This document shows positions 1 to 8,407 of a stretch of DNA of 15,410 bases, in pieces. The translations under genes were made by a program, and so were the position numbers. Location: contig QIGP01000038.1 of assembly GCA_003228965.1 (NCBI GenBank), forward strand, positions 1 through 15,410, given 5' to 3'. Position 1 is the first letter of the stretch. Every line of letters starts with the position of its first letter. This DNA is from Gammaproteobacteria bacterium. GTDB lineage: Bacteria > Pseudomonadota > Gammaproteobacteria > Steroidobacterales > SZUA-146. The notes under the pieces are model-generated. The model worked only from the letters and a program-made list of their open reading frames with translations. It was not told the DNA's origin and searched no databases.

Positions 1-384
1 ATATTAATAGGGGTCGTCGTTAACAACGGCATTGTGCTGCTCGACCATGTCAATCGCCTGCGCAGGCAGGGTATTGGCAGAAATGAAGCGCTAATCCAAG
101 GCGGTAAGGACCGTCTACGCCCCATTTTAATGACCGTCTCCACTACCATCCTCGGCTTGCTGCCCCTGGCCGTTGGCTCCACTCAGGCGGGCGGTGACGG
201 CCCTCCTTACTTCCCGATGGCTCGCGCCATCATTGGCGGACTGGCGTTCTCTACCGTTGCCTCGTTGTTCATTGTGCCCTTTGTCTACATTGTCGTAGAC
301 AGCATTGCCAAGTGGACACGCAAAGTGTTTCGCACTGCAGGGTCAACGGCGTTCGGTAAAATAACCGCACGAAAAACCGGTTAG
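1..384 (+). CDS. RND-family efflux transporter, C-terminal end (5' partial)
   Basis: This is the last 127 residues of an inner-membrane resistance-nodulation-division pump; the reading frame is open from base 1, so the gene starts left of the window. The first residues give the conserved VVVNNGIVLLD stretch of a transmembrane helix. The next part, GRNEAL...RLRPILMT (about residues 27-44), is the usual RND signature before the penultimate helix. Hydrophobic helices cover about residues 42-59 and 76-99, and a short basic tail follows. This order matches the end of AcrB/HAE1-type proton-driven drug or solvent exporters. The substrate cannot be told from this fragment. The gene ends at TAG, 21 bases before a strong terminator, so it is probably the last gene of its operon. 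Confidence 0.88.
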   Translation: MLIGVVVNNGIVLLDHVNRLRRQGIGRNEALIQGGKDRLRPILMTVSTTILGLLPLAVGSTQAGGDGPPYFPMARAIIGGLAFSTVASLFIVPFVYIVVDSIAKWTRKVFRTAGSTAFGKITARKTG

Positions 385-405
385 ACAACGGTACTTTTCG
401 AAACT

Positions 406-441
406 AAAAAAAACCCGAAGAACTATCTTCGGGTTTTTTTT
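406..441. terminator. Bidirectional rho-independent terminator
   Basis: A perfect inverted repeat: A8, then CCCGAAGA, loop ACTA, TCTTCGGG, then T8. The GC-containing stem has a T-run on both strands, so it can stop transcription from either side. It sits between two converging genes, the RND pump and the coiled-coil gene. Confidence 0.93.
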
Positions 442-487
442 AAATCTAATGTTGGATCGCTAACAAGAACTCGCCCACTACGGTCAG

Positions 488-1567
488 TCAGTCAATCAAC
501 ACCTCGGACAGGTTCCAGTAGTCTTCAGCCAGCACATTAATTTCTATCGGCATACCCGCTACCGTGTTTCCAAAGTCAGCGCCAGGCAGAGCAATCGGAA
601 TGCCGCCCACGCTGTCGGCGATGGGGCGAGTGTCTTTTTCGGAACGGTAAGCCGCTTTACTGCGCAACCACTTCGAACGCGCCTTGAGCTCGCTAGCAAA
701 ACTACGGTCTTCTTGCATGCTAACAATGGAATTACGAATGTGATTCATCAGATATTCACAATCGCTCTTACTACCGTAATCCACTTTTTGAATTCTTTGC
801 GTCATTGCCGTACGTGCAAGCGTGGACATCGAATGCTCGGAAAAATGTACGCATAAATGCTGGGCCATAGCGATGACGGCCATATTGATTACACGACGAC
901 CTTCGATCGTGAGTCCTGGGAAATCCGGCCAAGGCTCGCTTTCTATTTTAATTCGCCCGTCGAACAGACCCTCAATGCTCTCGCGCACACGCTCATACTC
1001 TTCACGATTTTGCTCGACTATGGGCTGCATGCTTCTACGCTTAAACAAATTTATCACACCCGTGAGCTCGTTATATCGGGTCTCTACAGCCTGAAGTGTC
1101 TTTTTCGCATTATCCGATTGCTCTTTTACTTCAACAATTTTTTCGTTCAACGCCTGCAGCTGCCTATGCCGTTCCTGGTTGAACTCCATAATTTGCTTTT
1201 TACGTTCGCGGTCTTTCTGCTGGGTAATCAGCTCTTCACAAAAAACTTCCAGCTTGGCCAACGCTTGCTCCCATAAGTCGCGGAGCTGAAAATACACCAT
1301 CGCGTTGTAGCCTGCGACAGGATCAGCGAGCCGGCCTTCGAGCGCCCGTCGATCGTCCTGCTGCCGTTTTAAATCTTTCTGCGCAGTTTTCAGTTGATTT
1401 TTCAGTGCGTAAATGTCGTCGCGAGAATTCGAAAACTGTTTTTTCAGATCGGCACGATTCCAAAACAAGTCGAGAAGCTTGTCGTCGGCTGAACGTTTGA
1501 ACAGTCCACGCAGCTTCTTACTGCCGGATGAAATATCGCCCATCATTCTGTTTGAATCATCAATCAT
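488..1567 (-). CDS. Unrecognised coiled-coil protein
   Basis: A 359-residue protein whose family I do not recognise. It has no signal peptide and no membrane helix, so it is probably cytoplasmic. Residues about 20-80 and 95-170 are rich in K, E, Q and R with heptad-like spacing, consistent with two long coiled-coil segments broken near residue 83 (DPVAGYNAMVYF). Residues about 200-359 look globular, with a hydrophobic helix-like stretch (RRVINMAVIAMAQHL) and a less charged tail with several glycines. The start is the first ATG of the frame, 33 bases after the DUF1249 gene stop; no good Shine-Dalgarno lies in front, and a second pair of ATG codons follows at residues 8-9. Same strand and tight spacing suggest co-transcription with the DUF1249 gene. 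The ORF is intact and its long acidic/basic heptads argue that it is real. Function is unknown. Confidence 0.8.
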   Translation of the reverse strand: MIDDSNRMMGDISSGSKKLRGLFKRSADDKLLDLFWNRADLKKQFSNSRDDIYALKNQLKTAQKDLKRQQDDRRALEGRLADPVAGYNAMVYFQLRDLWEQALAKLEVFCEELITQQKDRERKKQIMEFNQERHRQLQALNEKIVEVKEQSDNAKKTLQAVETRYNELTGVINLFKRRSMQPIVEQNREEYERVRESIEGLFDGRIKIESEPWPDFPGLTIEGRRVINMAVIAMAQHLCVHFSEHSMSTLARTAMTQRIQKVDYGSKSDCEYLMNHIRNSIVSMQEDRSFASELKARSKWLRSKAAYRSEKDTRPIADSVGGIPIALPGADFGNTVAGMPIEINVLAEDYWNLSEVLID

Positions 1568-1600
1568 AAACGTAACACTCAGCTCTCTGTTCGGTTCGAC

Positions 1601-2125
1601 TCACTTACCGTCTGGTACCAGTTTCACTTGTTCTGCAGGTTCTACGACTGGATGAAATCGGTGATTTGCATCGGCGCAATATTCCAGCCACTTATTCAAC
1701 ATCATGTTTCGCGCCCAGCGTCGGCTGAGTTTCGATCCATGATCTGTTATAAATCCTTGCAACACTTTGTGTCTGCGGTTGTGTCGGCAGGCCATAGCTT
1801 CCGCCAGGCGTGCGTCGTGATAGATTCGAATATCAAGATCGGGGTCCGCAAGCGGCTCCGGTCCTTCTCCTTCAAACCAATACGTTAAGTGAATTGACGT
1901 GGTGTACCGACTGACGTCCCGCACCGAAAGATACAAAGAGAAATCATCAGGGCTGTCCGATCGATAACTGCCGCGCAGAAACTCGAGTTCGTCAATAAGC
2001 CAGTTCAGACGCAAAAAGTTGCTTTCATAGAGCGCCATGAGCGCCGTGAAACTACCCGGCCGTAAATTCCAGCCCGAGCCCAGATTGCTGTCACTCTTAG
2101 GTGATGATTTGTCTTCTAACCTCAT
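1601..2125 (-). CDS. yqiB: DUF1249 family protein (YqiB-like)
   Basis: A 174-residue cytoplasmic protein matching Escherichia coli YqiB by recall. Shared landmarks are LYESNFLRLNWLI (about 32-44), VRDVSRYTT (about 68-76), LDIRIYHDARLAE (about 97-109) and NKWLEYC near 144-150. It is longer than YqiB (about 140 residues) at both ends. The biochemical role of this family is not established; in E. coli the gene lies between nudF and cpdA, a context not seen here. The ATG start is the only usable one: no ATG, GTG or TTG occurs in frame until residue 30, which falls at the edge of the conserved core. No Shine-Dalgarno precedes it. Instead a TGTTATAGT element lies six bases upstream, so the message may be leaderless. 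It is followed closely by the coiled-coil gene. Confidence 0.85.
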   Translation of the reverse strand: MRLEDKSSPKSDSNLGSGWNLRPGSFTALMALYESNFLRLNWLIDELEFLRGSYRSDSPDDFSLYLSVRDVSRYTTSIHLTYWFEGEGPEPLADPDLDIRIYHDARLAEAMACRHNRRHKVLQGFITDHGSKLSRRWARNMMLNKWLEYCADANHRFHPVVEPAEQVKLVPDGK

Positions 2126-2131
2126 GTTTTC

Positions 2132-2140
2132 ACTATAACA
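2132..2140 (-). promoter_or_regulatory. Extended -10 promoter element for the DUF1249 gene
   Basis: On the minus strand the sequence reads TGTTATAGT, an extended -10 element (TGn plus TATAGT, 5 of 6 to consensus). No clear -35 hexamer lies 16-18 bases upstream, as is common for extended -10 promoters. If used, transcription would begin about at base 2125, which is the first base of the ATG. Confidence 0.5.
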
Positions 2141-2281
2141 CAGGGTCCCAATGACCCCCGCTTACGCCCTATCCTGAGGTAGAGCGCCAAAACTTGCTAC
2201 GACCCGGTTCACAGAATTTCGTGATCGTTAACAATCATATTACTTACAGACAGTTAGATGCGCCAAAAACGACCGCAACCC

Positions 2282-3100
2282 CTACTCGTAGCGTTTCAAA
2301 TGCTTATGGGACATAACCTTTGCGGCAATTTCTTCGATAGAGGTATGGGTGGTGTTGAGGCTCGGGATACCGTATTTGCGAAACAGCGCCTCGGCCGCCC
2401 GGAGCTCGTAACTCACTTGACGTGAGGATGCATATTTACTGTCTGAACGGCGCTCCTCACGGATTTGCTGGAGCCTGGCAGGCTCAATGGTCAGTCCAAA
2501 GATCTTGTCTTTGTTTTCTTCAAGTGCTCGCGGCAGCCGGCCAGCTTCAAAGTCGTCCTCGTTTAAAGGGTAGTTTGCAGTAAAAACACCGTGTTGGAGC
2601 GCCAGATAGAGACATGTAGGCGTCTTGCCACAGCGCGATACGCCCACGAGGATGGCCTGAGCCTGACTAAACCCGTTCATATTCATGCCGTCGTCGTTCG
2701 TGACGGCAAAATTCACCGCCTCCATTCGACGCGAATAATTGGCAGAATCGGCCACACCATGGGCCTTGCCGGTAGTATGGGATGACTTGTGCTCGAGCTC
2801 TTTTTCGAGGGGCACAATGAACGCATCGAAAAAATCCAGAAACAGACCATTACTGCGTTTAACGACGTCGCGAATTTCAGCCTGCACAAACGTGCAAAAT
2901 AAAATCGGGCGACTTCCTTCAACACTATGAGTCAAGTTGACTCGTCGACAGGCCTCCTCTGCCTTGTCAACCGTATCAATAAATGGCAGAGTTACTGCGC
3001 GAAAATTGACATCTTCGAACTGTGTTAGCAGGCTATGCCCCAGCGTTTCAGCAGTGATGCCGGTTTGGTCAGAAATGTAAAAAACCGTTCGGGTAAGCAT
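2282..3100 (-). CDS. ppsR: PEP synthase regulatory protein (kinase/pyrophosphorylase, DUF299)
   Basis: This enzyme controls PEP synthase by ADP-dependent phosphorylation of an active-site threonine and by phosphate-dependent removal of that phosphate. The 272-residue length fits the family (E. coli PpsR is 277). The N-terminus has the family signature VFYISDQTGITAETLGH (residues 6-22). The P-loop GVSRCGKT is at residues 153-160, followed by PTCLYLALQHG. Further conserved blocks are ANYPL (175-179), FGLTI and REERR. The ATG start has an AGGA four bases upstream. It is divergent from ppsA with 72 bases between, so enzyme and regulator share a control region. Prediction of the substrate as PpsA rather than pyruvate phosphate dikinase follows from this pairing. 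Confidence 0.96.
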   Translation of the reverse strand: MLTRTVFYISDQTGITAETLGHSLLTQFEDVNFRAVTLPFIDTVDKAEEACRRVNLTHSVEGSRPILFCTFVQAEIRDVVKRSNGLFLDFFDAFIVPLEKELEHKSSHTTGKAHGVADSANYSRRMEAVNFAVTNDDGMNMNGFSQAQAILVGVSRCGKTPTCLYLALQHGVFTANYPLNEDDFEAGRLPRALEENKDKIFGLTIEPARLQQIREERRSDSKYASSRQVSYELRAAEALFRKYGIPSLNTTHTSIEEIAAKVMSHKHLKRYE

Positions 3101-3172
3101 CGTATCCTGTCTTCATTAGTCTCGGTTCCAACCGATTTTCCACGTCTTTGAAAATAATACAAGGTCTAGACT

Positions 3173-5533
3173 GTGATTGAATATGTTGTAGGTTTTGAAA
3201 AACTTGGCATGCACGACGTTGAGCGTGTAGGTGGCAAAAACGCGTCGCTTGGCGAAATGATCCAGAATCTCTCAAAAGCTGGTGTCGATGTTCCGGGTGG
3301 CTACGCAACTACCGCAGACGCTTACCGCGAGTTCTTGCAACACAACGGACTCGCCGATCGAATCAATGCCGTGTTAGATTCACTCGACGTCGAAGACCTC
3401 GACCAGCTTTGCGCTACCGGCGCGCAAATTCGCGGCTGGATTATGGACACTCCCTTCCCGGCTGCCCTTGAAAGCGCCATAAGAGAGAGCTTCGAAACGC
3501 TCTCGGGCGGTAGCGATATAGCAGTCGCTGTACGATCCTCCGCCACAGCGGAAGACTTACCGGAAGCCTCGTTTGCAGGGCAACAAGAAAGCTTTCTAAA
3601 CGTTCGCGGCATTGAGCAGGTAATACACTGTGTCAAAGAAGTATTTTCCTCGTTGTTTAACGATCGCGCTATTTCTTATCGCGTACACCAAAATTTCGAG
3701 CACAGCCTGGTCGCGTTATCTGCAGGCATTCAGCGCATGGTGCGTTCCGACGTTGGCGCCAGTGGCGTCATGTTTACGCTCGACACTGAGTCGGGATTTC
3801 GCGACGCCGTGTTCGTTACCGCTTCTTACGGACTCGGTGAAACCGTTGTTCAGGGTTCTGTGAATCCCGATGAATTTTACTGTTACAAGCCAGCACTTGC
3901 GTCGAAACACCGCAGTATTATTCGTCGAAACCTGGGTAGCAAAGCAATAAAAATGATTTACGGCGAGGACGGACGTGGCGTGCAAACCGTGCCCGTCGAT
4001 TCAACCCAGCGCAACCAGTTTTGCCTTCTCGACAGCGAAGTCGAAAGCCTCGCGCGCCAGGCCGTCATCATTGAAAAACATTACGGCCGCCCGATGGATA
4101 TCGAGTGGGGCAAAGACGGTGTAGACGGCCAGTTGTATATTTTGCAGGCTCGCCCGGAAACCGTGCGCAGTCGCCAACACTCGCAGGTTATTGAACGCTA
4201 CACGCTCCAGGAACAGGGCAAGCTGATCTCATCAGGTCGAAGCATCGGCCACAAAATTGGTGCCGGCAACGCACGAATCATTAAAGATCCCACCGAAATG
4301 AACCGGGTACAACCAGGCGAAGTACTGGTCACCGATATGACCGACCCTGACTGGGAACCAGTCATGAAACGCGCCGCGGCTATTGTCACAAATCGCGGTG
4401 GTCGTACCTGCCACGCGGCCATTATCGCCCGTGAACTTGGCATTCCAGCGGTTGTAGGATGTGGCGACGCCACGAGCATGATCAAAGAAATGCAGCCCAT
4501 TACAGTCAGCTGCGCCGAAGGCGATACCGGTAACGTTTACGACAGCGTTCTCGAATACGAACACACCGAGCATAGCCTCGCAACGCTACCCGACGTACCT
4601 GTTAAAATAATGATGAACGTCGGCAACCCCGACCGGGCTATGGATTTTGCAAGCCTGCCACACGACGGCGTTGGTCTCGCACGACTCGAATTCATTATTA
4701 ATCGCATGATTGGCGTACATCCGCGCGCACTGCTTGAGTTCGACACACTCGATAACACCCTCAAAGCGACCATCACAGAACAGATGTCCGGTTACCGCGA
4801 CCCAATCGAGTTTTTCATTGGTCGACTGGCCGAAGGTGTAGGCACGATCGCTGCCGCATTCGCGCCCGAACCCGTCATTGTTCGCATGTCCGATTTTAAA
4901 TCTAACGAATACGCCAACCTGATTGGCGGTTTGCGCTACGAACCACACGAAGAAAACCCCATGCTCGGATTTCGCGGCGCATCTCGCTATATTGACGATG
5001 CGTTTCGCCCCTGCTTCGACCTCGAATGCGAAGCGATCAAACGCGTGCGCAACGACATGGGGCTAACCAACGTACAAATTATGATCCCGTTCGTGCGTAC
5101 CGTGAAAGAAGCACAACAAGTGTCTGCAATACTGACCGACAACGGCCTTGAACGAGGTAGCAACGGACTCAAGCACATCATGATGTGCGAACTACCGTCC
5201 AATGCATTGTTAGCCGACGAGTTTCTTGAGTACTTCGACGGCTTTTCGATTGGCTCTAACGACCTGACCCAGCTAACGCTTGGCCTCGACCGCGACTCCG
5301 GTTTAATTGCAGAACTCTTCGACGAACGCGATCCTGCTGTTAAGAAACTGTTGTCCATGACAATTTCAGCATGCCGTCGGCAAAACAAGTATATTGGCAT
5401 TTGCGGCCAGGGCCCTTCCGATCATCCCGATCTCGCAAAGTGGCTGCTAGAGCAAGAAATTGAAAGCATGTCGCTGAACCCTGACAGCGTAATCGAAACA
5501 CGTCTGTTCCTGGGCGGCATGAAGATAGACTAA
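3173..5533 (+). CDS. ppsA: Phosphoenolpyruvate synthase
   Basis: Converts pyruvate, ATP and water to phosphoenolpyruvate, AMP and phosphate, the entry step of gluconeogenesis from three-carbon substrates. At 786 residues it is near full length (E. coli 792). Order of domains: N-terminal ATP-grasp nucleotide-binding domain with [11 protein letters not shown] (about 20-30) and [20 protein letters not shown] (about 121-140); a central swivelling phosphohistidine domain with GGRTCHAA, catalytic His414 and, two residues before it, Thr412, the expected PpsR target; and a C-terminal TIM-barrel PEP/pyruvate domain with [19 protein letters not shown] and the catalytic Cys744 in GICGQGPSD. The start is a GTG with AAGG eight bases upstream (3161-3164). 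A weak -10-like TAATAC lies at 3155-3160 but no good -35 was found. No terminator is obvious before the next gene. Confidence 0.98.
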   Translation: MIEYVVGFEKLGMHDVERVGGKNASLGEMIQNLSKAGVDVPGGYATTADAYREFLQHNGLADRINAVLDSLDVEDLDQLCATGAQIRGWIMDTPFPAALESAIRESFETLSGGSDIAVAVRSSATAEDLPEASFAGQQESFLNVRGIEQVIHCVKEVFSSLFNDRAISYRVHQNFEHSLVALSAGIQRMVRSDVGASGVMFTLDTESGFRDAVFVTASYGLGETVVQGSVNPDEFYCYKPALASKHRSIIRRNLGSKAIKMIYGEDGRGVQTVPVDSTQRNQFCLLDSEVESLARQAVIIEKHYGRPMDIEWGKDGVDGQLYILQARPETVRSRQHSQVIERYTLQEQGKLISSGRSIGHKIGAGNARIIKDPTEMNRVQPGEVLVTDMTDPDWEPVMKRAAAIVTNRGGRTCHAAIIARELGIPAVVGCGDATSMIKEMQPITVSCAEGDTGNVYDSVLEYEHTEHSLATLPDVPVKIMMNVGNPDRAMDFASLPHDGVGLARLEFIINRMIGVHPRALLEFDTLDNTLKATITEQMSGYRDPIEFFIGRLAEGVGTIAAAFAPEPVIVRMSDFKSNEYANLIGGLRYEPHEENPMLGFRGASRYIDDAFRPCFDLECEAIKRVRNDMGLTNVQIMIPFVRTVKEAQQVSAILTDNGLERGSNGLKHIMMCELPSNALLADEFLEYFDGFSIGSNDLTQLTLGLDRDSGLIAELFDERDPAVKKLLSMTISACRRQNKYIGICGQGPSDHPDLAKWLLEQEIESMSLNPDSVIETRLFLGGMKID

Positions 5534-5579
5534 CGGCTCTGGGCCTGACTCAAGACCCGGCTCGTAATTGGAGACATCA

Positions 5580-5894
5580 GTGATATTAAGTTCGCTTCAA
5601 TCGGTTCCTGGAAAGACCATTGCCACTCACTACGGCCTGGTTACGGGAAGCACTATTCGAGCCAAACACGTTGGCCGTGATTTGGCCGCCGGCTTTAAGA
5701 ATATTTTTGGCGGTGAGCTCAAAGGCTATACAGAACTTCTTCAGGAATCGCGCGAAGAAGCCACGATGCGCATGGTTGAACAAGCCAAGCAACTCGGTGC
5801 CAATGCCGTAGTTAACATTCGCTACGCCACCTCGTCAGTAGCTCCAGGCGCGGCAGAGCTGTTTGCCTATGGCACGGCAGTTGTAGTCGAGTAA
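5580..5894 (+). CDS. YbjQ/UPF0145 family protein, soluble
   Basis: A 104-residue protein of the YbjQ fold (Pfam PF01906, named putative heavy-metal-binding). Family landmarks are GLVTGSTI (about 19-26), a GGELKGYTELL turn (about 44-54), a helix rich in E, R and A (ESREEATMRMVEQA), LGANAVVNIRY (about 72-82) and the C-terminal AYGTAVVV strand. There is no signal peptide. I chose the GTG at 5580 because GGAG lies at 5570-5573, six bases before it; an earlier TTG at 5568 would start inside that ribosome site. It begins 46 bases after ppsA and ends five bases before a second YbjQ-fold gene, so it is the first gene of a tight trio. A metal-binding role is only implied by the family name; homologues are reported to form ring-shaped oligomers. 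Confidence 0.88.
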   Translation: MILSSLQSVPGKTIATHYGLVTGSTIRAKHVGRDLAAGFKNIFGGELKGYTELLQESREEATMRMVEQAKQLGANAVVNIRYATSSVAPGAAELFAYGTAVVVE

Positions 5895-5899
5895 ACATC

Positions 5900-6367
5900 A
5901 TGGAACTCTATTCCGCACTTATTAACTTCGGAATTCCACTGGTTCTGATAATTCTGGGTTACTTTATGGGAACCCATTTTGAAAAACGCCACTTCCAATC
6001 CATCATCATTCGCGAACGTGCTTTTCTCAATAAGCCCGCAGTAACGTTTGACGAGAGCGACGACACGGTCTTCCCTCTTGATCCCTCAATCTGTGACACT
6101 CGACTGGTAGGCGGCAGCGTCGTTATTTCTGTCGACTATTTCAAACGCTTTCTCGCAGGTCTTCGCGGCATTGTTGGAGGCCGCCTCACCTCTTATGAAA
6201 CCCTGGTTGACAGAGCCCGGCGAGAAGCTGTGCTGCGAATGAAAGAAGAATCAGGTGACGCCGACCGTATTGCCAACCTTAGAATTGAAACCTCCACACT
6301 CTCATCAGGACGAGGTATCGGCGCCGTCGAAGTACATGCTTACGGCACCGCAATCTACACTCGCTGA
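5900..6367 (+). CDS. Membrane-anchored YbjQ-fold protein
   Basis: A 155-residue protein with one N-terminal membrane helix (about residues 5-24, then the basic EKRHF) and a cytoplasmic-type YbjQ-like domain from about residue 50 to the end. It is a paralogue of the preceding gene product: the GG-x-L-x-x-Y-E turn (GGRLTSYETLV), the following charged helix (RARREAVLRM) and the AYGTAIY ending align. It differs by having GDADRIANLRIE where typical members have LGANAVV. By the positive-inside rule the basic residues after the helix put the domain in the cytoplasm. It is five bases downstream of the soluble YbjQ gene, so the two are surely co-transcribed. A role as membrane docking partner for the soluble paralogue is my inference. 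Confidence 0.8.
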   Translation: MELYSALINFGIPLVLIILGYFMGTHFEKRHFQSIIIRERAFLNKPAVTFDESDDTVFPLDPSICDTRLVGGSVVISVDYFKRFLAGLRGIVGGRLTSYETLVDRARREAVLRMKEESGDADRIANLRIETSTLSSGRGIGAVEVHAYGTAIYTR

Positions 6368-6433
6368 ACAGGTGCCTTTGCCACTGGCATTGCGAGCCTC
6401 ACTTTTGTTACGCGGTTAGTCGCAGGGTTCCCG

Positions 6434-7267
6434 ATGAAATATGTAGCCAAACAAGTCGATGCAAGCGTCAACCTTCCTGACCGACATCCGTTAGTCGATA
6501 TGACCTGGTTGCTTAGCGGTGTTATTCTTATTTTTGTCGTGCTCTATTTCAGTGGCGGGGTGATCATCGATCAGCTTGCCAGGCATATACCGCCAGAATA
6601 CGACAACTCAATTAGCCCAGGCTTCACCGCACAACTGCTGGCTCAGTTCGGACCAGAAATCACTGAAGGCGAAGTGTTTGACGACACGCAGGCACTGTTT
6701 GCGCAACTACGCAAACTGTTACCGGAAGACGACACTCGCGAGTATCGCCTTACCCTTGTCGACACTGATAAAGTCAACGCGCTGGCGCTTCCCGGTGGGC
6801 AAATTGTTGTCTTCCGCGCATTGCTGGACAAAGCCGAATCGCAAAACGAAGTCGCCATGGTGCTCGCCCACGAATTTGGCCATATCAGTCACCGACATCA
6901 CTGGCGCAGAATTGGGCGAGCCGTCTTGTTTGGCGTTACCGCCACCTTTCTTGGGTCACAATCAACGCTGCAAAATCAGATTACCAATATCCCTCTCGCC
7001 ACGATGATGCAGGCTAACAGTCGAAGTCATGAAACCGAGTCGGACAGCTTTGCCATTGATTTAGTTTGCCGTCACTACGGGCACTCAGGTGGCGCTACCG
7101 CATTTTTCGCTCGAAACCTCGGTGAGGAAGACAACACAAACGACACTATAAGTTTCTTGTTGACTCACCCTCTTTCACAAGAGCGCATCGACAATATCGA
7201 AGCCCGTGCCGAAGAACGAAATTGCTCACCGGGCGATACGTCTCAGTGGCCGTATACTAAAACCTGA
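6434..7267 (+). CDS. Membrane-anchored M48 family zinc metalloprotease
   Basis: A 277-residue protein with a single membrane helix at about residues 24-45 and an M48 peptidase domain after it. The zinc site is visible: HEFGH with His146, Glu147 (catalytic) and His150, and the third ligand Glu200 in the E-x-x-x-D motif ETESD. NALALPGGQIVV (115-126) is the usual M48 block before the active site. The predicted topology (short N-terminus in, protease domain out) would put the domain in the periplasm, but basic residues near the helix are few, so the side is not certain. The start has AGGG seven bases upstream. It follows the two YbjQ-fold genes by 66 bases on the same strand, which suggests shared function. 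It is a single-helix M48 protein, unlike HtpX, and lacks the TPR repeats of BepA. Confidence 0.9.
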   Translation: MKYVAKQVDASVNLPDRHPLVDMTWLLSGVILIFVVLYFSGGVIIDQLARHIPPEYDNSISPGFTAQLLAQFGPEITEGEVFDDTQALFAQLRKLLPEDDTREYRLTLVDTDKVNALALPGGQIVVFRALLDKAESQNEVAMVLAHEFGHISHRHHWRRIGRAVLFGVTATFLGSQSTLQNQITNIPLATMMQANSRSHETESDSFAIDLVCRHYGHSGGATAFFARNLGEEDNTNDTISFLLTHPLSQERIDNIEARAEERNCSPGDTSQWPYTKT

Positions 7268-7326
7268 AACGAGCTGCCAATCTGGCAAAACGCGCTACCC
7301 ATGCCTGAGTTACCTGGGCTTCAGCT

Positions 7327-8349
7327 CTACTGAGGTTCCGGCGGCGACATACTGCTAACAACGGCCAGCCGGGTGGCCGTACTATTGACTGCGAGTCTGG
7401 TAACTTCACCAGGAAGAATGTTACTCAGGTCTTTTTGCGTAACCCACTGTGTGCTGCCAGGAGTCCAAACCATTAACTGACCACCAGCGACCGTAAGGGC
7501 TCGACCGTCCGGTAACCACGTCATGTCTTCAACCCCTTCTGGCATGTTCACCAGAAACTCCACCTTGGTTCCGTCCCAATTCATTAGTCGCGAAATTTCG
7601 TTGTCGCGATGTTGCACAAAACTCAAGGACTCGGTTCCAGGGCGCGCGTGCAACGAACGTCCTGGATTAACGGCCAGCGTGTAGCGTGCTTCGCCAGTCA
7701 CGCCCACCACGTCCAGGTGCATTAGTGGCTCGTCAACAATAAACACTGCGAGCTGATCGTTGGGCAACCAGGTGTGGTAACCCACTCCCGTCACATCACC
7801 CCTGACAGGCTTGGTGGCGACGCCGGATTGATTGTAGAGCCATAGCCGTTGCGTACCATCCGCTTCAACTACGACCGTGGAAAAGCCTCCACCTGTCAAT
7901 GACGTCGGCGAGTATTCCGACAGGTCTGTCCGGGTCAGTTGAGTTAGCTTGCCGCTAGCTTCACTGTAACGGTAAACGTCACTTTGCCGACCGTCCAAAA
8001 TACTGGAAAACAGAAAATCGTTCGTACCTGGAATGTACCCGGGCTGGTTGTCGTACCCATTGCGACTAGTTACGTTAGCGTCAAAAGAGACAACGATTTG
8101 TGATGAACCTTGGTCAATGTGAAACACGAATATATCGGTATCTGGCACGGCGGACGCAATGTCTTGCTGCGGGTCGCTCTCTTCGTCCTCTGTGGACTGA
8201 ACCGCCAGTTCACCAGACCCGCTGTCACCACCTGGCTTTTCGTTGCAAGGTACAGCGGAGCACGCGCTCAAACTCAGCATGAAGATGAACGCGCTTAGGG
8301 TCGCAAGTCGAGCCGCCAAGCTCTGATGACACTCTCTCATGGTAAACAC
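7327..8349 (-). CDS. Putative lipoprotein with TolB-like beta-propeller repeats
   Basis: A 340-residue exported protein. The N-terminus has a basic end, a hydrophobic core (about residues 15-27) and the lipobox LSAC with Cys30, so it should be lipid-anchored. A linker rich in G, S, E and D follows to about residue 70. The rest shows repeated strand patterns of the PD40/WD40-like kind: PGYIPGTNDFLFSS, DVYRYSEASGKLTQLT, RLWLYNQSG, TWLPDGRALTVAGG. This resembles TolB-type propellers, though no close family was recognised. The GTG start at 8349 is preferred because AAGGAG lies eight bases upstream (8358-8363); the ATG three codons later would be 17 bases from it. It lies 58 bases downstream of the DUF938 gene, on the same strand, and converges on the M48 gene. 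Confidence 0.78.
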   Translation of the reverse strand: MFTMRECHQSLAARLATLSAFIFMLSLSACSAVPCNEKPGGDSGSGELAVQSTEDEESDPQQDIASAVPDTDIFVFHIDQGSSQIVVSFDANVTSRNGYDNQPGYIPGTNDFLFSSILDGRQSDVYRYSEASGKLTQLTRTDLSEYSPTSLTGGGFSTVVVEADGTQRLWLYNQSGVATKPVRGDVTGVGYHTWLPNDQLAVFIVDEPLMHLDVVGVTGEARYTLAVNPGRSLHARPGTESLSFVQHRDNEISRLMNWDGTKVEFLVNMPEGVEDMTWLPDGRALTVAGGQLMVWTPGSTQWVTQKDLSNILPGEVTRLAVNSTATRLAVVSSMSPPEPQ

Positions 8350-8407
8350 GGAGCCTTCTCCTTATTGGTAACCTGGCCGAAATGCGATCGAAAACTCAGG
8401 TGCAGCT

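Noticed and set aside
4198..4776. Minus-strand ORFs inside ppsA
   Set aside because: They are shadows of a highly conserved coding sequence and show no protein features.
5534..5567. Terminator after ppsA
   Set aside because: Only a three-base GGG/CCC pairing and no T-run; the next gene may be reached by read-through.
6388..6396. CATTGCGAG 9-mer before the M48 gene, as a further repeat copy
   Set aside because: Only nine bases match the rsgA-recR repeats and the flanks differ, so chance is likely.
7268..7326. Terminator between the converging M48 and lipoprotein genes
   Set aside because: Only a 5-bp stem TGCCA/TGGCA with no T-run was found.
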